From Sandaracinus amylolyticus (GTDB lineage Bacteria; Myxococcota_A; Polyangia; Polyangiales; Sandaracinaceae): DNA of 64,000 nt. Positions 61,242-64,000 of this stretch are shown here, piece by piece; position 1 is the first letter of the stretch; each line of letters begins with the position of its first letter. The notes beneath the pieces were generated by a model. That model saw nothing but the letters and a program-made list of their open reading frames with translations. It did not search any database and was not told where the DNA came from. Position numbers and translations under genes: made by a program. The stretch spans positions 1,116,001-1,180,000 of the forward strand of contig NZ_CP011125.1 of the NCBI RefSeq assembly GCF_000737325.1, in the 5' to 3' direction.

Positions 61242-61841
61242 CGCTGTGCCTCCCTGTGGTCCCTTGGAGCGTCGCCCACATAGCACCCGCGATGGGCGCC
61301 CACAACGACGCAGGAAGACACTAGTGTCTCGTGATTGAGTGACGCAACGCCCATCCCCGGGCGGACCCCCGCGCTCGGGTGGGTTGGCGCCCCGCCGCGC
61401 GATGCAGGGGAGCGGGTCGAGCCGCGACGGATGAGGGGCGCCGCGCGCGTGGAAAGGGGGTGCGTCACGCGCGCGGTCGCCCACTTCGATTGGCGGTGAG
61501 CCCGTGCATCCGTCACGGCGCGTCGAGGACGTGCAGAGTTGCCGACTCCCGCTTTCGACGAGCGGTGATCGCGATACGAGCGGGGCTCATCGCGCGGAGC
61601 GCAGGGGGCGCGTCAGGCACGTTCCGACTGTCGCGCAGACATCGTGCTTCGACTCTGATCCACGGCGATCGGGAGAGTCGCAATCGTGGTGTCGATCGTC
61701 GCACCGCGCGCTCCGGCGCCGAACCCGGACGGCATCGCCGCTCCAGACACGATCGCGTGCGTCGTGGCCGGCGCACCGTCGCGCTCGACAGAGCGGCTCC
61801 TGGCAAGCCCCCACTCCTTCGTGCAATGGTTCCGCGCCTTC
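61242..61841. other. Non-coding stretch upstream of tRNA-Ser, about 600 bp
   Basis: Open frames here are short and look like composition artefacts; no protein family was recognised. It contains the aldolase promoter region and a perfect palindrome GACACTAGTGTC (61317-61328). Confidence 0.55.
61317..61328. promoter_or_regulatory. 12-bp palindrome upstream of the aldolase gene
   Basis: GACACTAGTGTC is an exact palindrome 76-87 bp upstream of the aldolase start. Its AT-containing core is unusual for this genome. Possible operator. Confidence 0.45.
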
Positions 61842-61927
61842 GGAGGAGTGGCCGAGTGGTCGAAGGCAGCGGTTTTGAAAACCGCCGTGGGCACCGCCCA
61901 CCGGGGGTTCGAATCCCTCCTCCTCCG
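61842..61927 (+). tRNA. tRNA-Ser (anticodon UGA)
   Basis: An 86-nt class II tRNA. The acceptor strand GGAGGAG pairs with CTCCTCC, the D-arm GGCCGAGTGGTCGAAGGC is canonical, the anticodon arm is GCGGT-TTTGAAA-ACCGC giving TGA, a long variable arm (CGTGGGCACCGCCCACCG) marks serine, and the T-arm contains GTTCGAAT. The discriminator is G at 61927 and CCA is not encoded (next bases TAC). It reads UCA codons. Confidence 0.97.
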
Positions 61928-62024
61928 TACCGTTTCCCTCGGAAAAAATGGCCGATTCAGCGGCCGCACGGGACTGAACGCATCGCCAGTCGCTGGCGGT
62001 CGAATTCGGTCGCTGACGGGTGTT

Positions 62025-62054
62025 TTGCCCACCGACTTCCCACCCGGTGGGCAA
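62025..62054. repeat. Perfect 10-bp inverted repeat
   Basis: TTGCCCACCG (62025-62034) and CGGTGGGCAA (62045-62054), loop 10 nt, 98 bp past the tRNA. No T-tract on either strand. Confidence 0.6.
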
Positions 62055-62111
62055 CGACCCGCGGGCGTCGATCGCACCAGCTAATTAGCGGCACCCTCGG
62101 GCGATCGACGG

Positions 62112-62344
62112 ATGGATCGAAGCGCTGTGAACCTCGGCGTACGTGTCTCGTCGCCGCGTCGATCGCGCTCGGGCTCCTCGTCGGATGCAGCGGCTCGGGT
62201 CGCTCGAGCGAGTGTCCAGGAGGCCGCACGTCCGACGGCGACTGCTGTCGCACCGGATCCGCGTGCGGCGCATCGTGCATCTCGTGCTCGTACTCGTGTC
62301 GGCGTGCTGCGCCGCTCACGAGTGCCCTCGACGCTGGCGACTGA
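62112..62344 (+). pseudogene. Possible frameshifted small Cys-rich lipoprotein
   Basis: An ATG at 62112 starts MDRSAVNLGVRV in one frame. A neighbouring frame encodes VAASIALGLLVGC (a lipobox, LVGC) followed by SGSGRSSECPGGRTSDGDCC...CGASCISCSYSCRR and ends at 62344. A single indel near 62145 would join them into an ordinary short lipoprotein with eleven cysteines. No usable start codon exists in the second frame. A sequencing error or real decay are both possible. Confidence 0.45.
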
Positions 62345-62526
62345 CCGTGAGTCGCGAGGCTCGGCCGGCGAGGGCATCGTGACCCGCTATTGCGCGGATC
62401 CCGGCAGGCGAGCGCCACCCCACGCAGCGATCCCGGTGAGGGCCTCTCGGCGCGCACTCGCGCTCGAGCGCGGAATCGTGCGCGGACGTGGAACACCAAG
62501 GCGAGCGACCGCGGCCGGCCGGTCCC

Positions 62527-62556
62527 GCCTGATCGCTCAACGCTGATCGATCAGGC
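62527..62556. repeat. Perfect 9-bp inverted repeat
   Basis: GCCTGATCG (62527-62535) and CGATCAGGC (62548-62556), loop 12 nt; 114 bp before the small gene at 62670. Confidence 0.55.
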
Positions 62557-62669
62557 CGAGCAGCGCGCGCTCGCGGAGTGGTCAACCACGTGCGCGGTCC
62601 CGGGGCGGGGTGCTCGCGCAGTGGTCGGAGCGGTGGTGAGCCGCCGCGCGACTGCCTAGGTTCGACACC

Positions 62670-62930
62670 ATGAGCAAAGACGAACGGATCGCCTTCCACG
62701 CGCGACATCGCGACGCATTGATCGCGCTGTGGGCCCGTGAGCCAGACCCCGCGAAGATGGTGTGCCTCGTGGACCCGGCGGATCAGTTCGGGAGCGCCGT
62801 CGCCGCGTCGATGCCCGGCGATGTCACGGGCACGTGGGTGGCTGCGATCGTCGATCGCGCTGAATTCGCGCGCGCGTTCTCCCGCGAGCTCGGCGCGAAC
62901 GCGGCTCACCTCGCCGACCTGCCACTGTGA
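62670..62930 (+). CDS. Small unknown protein
   Basis: An 86-residue protein, MSKDERIAFHARHRDALIALWAREPDPAKMVCLVDPADQFGSAVA...DVTGTWVAAIVDRAEFARAF. It is balanced in composition with a plausible alternating helix/strand pattern, so it looks like a real small cytoplasmic protein. No ribosome-binding site is convincing and no family was recognised. Convergent with the small gene at 62940, with stops 9 bp apart. Confidence 0.5.
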   Translation: MSKDERIAFHARHRDALIALWAREPDPAKMVCLVDPADQFGSAVAASMPGDVTGTWVAAIVDRAEFARAFSRELGANAAHLADLPL

Positions 62931-62939
62931 GACGTGCGT

Positions 62940-63194
62940 TCAACGGGCGCGTCGAACGCGCGCCCTCGCGGCGACTGCGGCCGTCTCGGCCTCGTGTGCG
63001 TAGAGCATCGCCGTCGAGGCGCTCGCGTGCTCGCTCCGCCACTTCGCGTCGCCCAGGGCGAGAATCGCCCGCTGAACGAGCGGTGCGAGCTGCGCGCGAG
63101 TCGCAGCCGAGCATGCGTCCAGCGCGGCCTCCGCGTCCGCGAGGGCGGCCGCTGCGCGCTCGAGCGCGTGTCGCACCTTTTCCTCGTCGCTCAT
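62940..63194 (-). CDS. Small Ala-rich helical protein
   Basis: An 84-residue protein, MSDEEKVRHALERAAAALADAEAALDACSAATRAQLAPLVQRAILALGDAKWRSEHAS, nearly all predicted helix with heptad-like alanine spacing and a basic tail (AARARVRRAR). Could be a coiled-coil adaptor. A longer frame upstream adds a Cys/Arg-rich stretch of unlikely composition, so ATG 63194 was chosen. No family recognised. Confidence 0.55.
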   Translation of the reverse strand: MSDEEKVRHALERAAAALADAEAALDACSAATRAQLAPLVQRAILALGDAKWRSEHASASTAMLYAHEAETAAVAARARVRRAR

Positions 63195-63705
63195 CAGCGG
63201 ACGACCTGGCGGAGAAGAGCGGGCGCGCACACGCGCGTGACCTGGTCCCCTCCTGGTGCCTCCACAACGTGCTGCGCCGACGCAGCGCGCGAAGCATTTT
63301 CCCGCTGCGACGGCGCAGCCGAGGTACTCGGCGTGATCCGGCCGTGCACCCTGGCGCTCTTCGTGAACCACGTCCCGCCCGTCCTTTCACTCGATATCGG
63401 AAGGGCACTGCGCCCGGGAGCTCGCGAAGATGCTCGTGGGCATGCGGCGAGCGTGCGGGTCGAGCGGCATCGCGACGGGCTCGCGGGCATCGAGACGCGG
63501 GTCACGGGCCCGGACGGGAACCCGACGCGCCGGGAATGAGCTGGTCCCCTCGGCGAGCCGACCGCGATCGCTCGAGCGGCGGCCCGCCAGGGGCCATCTG
63601 CGCGTAGGCCCCTGCGACGGCGGGTCAAAGTCTCCGCCAACGGTCCTTCTCGCGGACGACGATCCGGCCGCGTTGTGAGCATGTGCCGTACGCGGAGTCG
63701 CGCGG
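63195..63705. other. Non-coding stretch before the receiver-domain gene
   Basis: 511 bp. Open frames exist on both strands but none shows a recognisable domain or a good start. A hairpin CAGGGGCC (63588-63595) / GGCCCCTG (63607-63614) with an 11-nt loop lies in it. Confidence 0.5.
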
Positions 63706-64000
63706 AATGCCGACGGTGCTCGTCGTCGATGACGATGACGACCAGCGGGAGCTGCTCGCAATCTGCATGCGGGAACACGCGTGCGTGGTGGACGCCTCGA
63801 GCGGAGAGCAAGCGCGCGCGCTACTCGGCGCGGTGCGCATCGATGCGCTCATCGCGTCGATCGAAGCTCCTGGCGTGGTCGAGTTCATCGACTCGCTGCG
63901 CGACACACCGGTCGTGCTCATCGCGACCGCATGGACGGAACGCATGCTTCGCTACGCGCACGAAGTGCGCGCGTCGATCCTGCAGCGTCCGCATGACATT
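63706..64000 (+). CDS. Response-regulator receiver domain with missing phosphoacceptor (partial)
   Basis: Reads MPTVLVVDDDDDQRELLAICMREHACVVDASSGEQARALLGAVRIDALIASIEAPGVVEFIDSLRDTPVVLIATAWTERML and runs off the window. The acid cluster after VLVVD and the fold are those of a receiver domain. In IDALIASIEAPG the usual phosphorylated Asp is replaced by Ser, and the switch Lys near ILQRPHD is Arg. A pseudo-receiver that may signal without phosphorylation is likely. No stop is seen, so the full protein and any output domain are unknown. Confidence 0.8.

Larger units (their letters stand above)
61928..62669. other. Sparsely coding stretch downstream of tRNA-Ser
   Basis: 742 bp with no intact recognisable gene. 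It holds a frameshifted small lipoprotein reading (see 62112-62344) and two perfect hairpins. The 3' side of a tRNA is a common integration site, but no integrase or attachment repeat was seen. Confidence 0.5.

Noticed and set aside
61686-62084. Open frame reading GVAEWSKAAVLKTAV across the tRNA
   Set aside because: This is the well-known false translation of tRNA-Ser; the opposite strand likewise gives GGFQNRCLRPLGHS. The tRNA is the real feature.
63430-63678. Short plus-strand open frame of 82 codons
   Set aside because: No domain, no ribosome-binding site and a Gly/Arg/Ser-rich translation; read as non-coding.
61928-63705. Integrated mobile element at tRNA-Ser
   Set aside because: No integrase, transposase or duplicate of the tRNA 3' end was found within the window; only the low coding density is suggestive.

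Overview
The window is about 64 kb of very GC-rich, densely coded DNA from a myxobacterium-like organism. I place it in the Myxococcota, most plausibly the Sandaracinaceae/Polyangiales, by gene content and not by any marker gene. The reasons are third-position GC so high that most genes carry long antisense open frames, many secreted lipoproteins with Asp/Ala/Gly-rich linkers, three Ser/Thr kinases with accessory domains, a DUF2378 protein of a Myxococcus paralogous family, MYXO-CTERM-like C-termini, Cys-rich DUF4215/MopE-type repeats, and GTG or TTG starts at translational overlaps.

Layout. 1-1.5 kb: a TetR regulator coupled to a membrane sterol-desaturase-family hydroxylase (cut by the left edge). 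1.6-6.7 kb: a lipoprotein, a zinc-ribbon Ser/Thr kinase, three small lipoproteins and a SUKH-like protein. 6.7-10.1 kb: a membrane-anchored coiled-coil protein, a trans-sulfuration enzyme and a ChaN-type lipoprotein. 10.1-14.0 kb: a four-gene minus-strand operon (Cys-rich lipoprotein, TlpA-like lipoprotein, outer-membrane beta-barrel, TlpA-like exported protein), the best candidate here for a poorly described envelope system. 14-23.7 kb: secreted proteins, two pilin-like proteins, a PAP2 phosphatase, an S9 peptidase and a TetR/epimerase pair with two operator copies. 23.8-30.8 kb: GlgX, a glycosyltransferase, DUF2378, an SDR and a vWA lipoprotein. 30.9-45.8 kb: SpoVR, a hybrid histidine kinase, a YeaH/DUF444 protein and, 7.3 kb further on, the PrkA kinase, which makes a broken-up version of the enterobacterial yeaG-yeaH-ycgB group; between them lie lipoproteins, a TPR/PEGA protein, a hydrolase and an EamA transporter. 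45.9-50.7 kb: a QEGLA-motif peptidase-like protein and the rsmD-coaD pair. 50.7-60.3 kb: a 41-bp minisatellite, a 1,211-residue FG-GAP/MYXO-CTERM protein and two tandem Ser/Thr kinases, one ending in WD40 repeats. 60.3-64 kb: class I aldolase, tRNA-Ser(UGA), then a sparsely coding stretch with a frameshifted lipoprotein remnant, two small unknown genes and a degenerate response-regulator receiver domain cut by the right edge.

Several convergent or terminal gene ends carry long, near-perfect hairpins (4171-4213, 30862-30889, 38030-38069, 43670-43697, 60281-60310), read here as terminators. No rRNA, CRISPR array, insertion sequence or intact prophage was seen.
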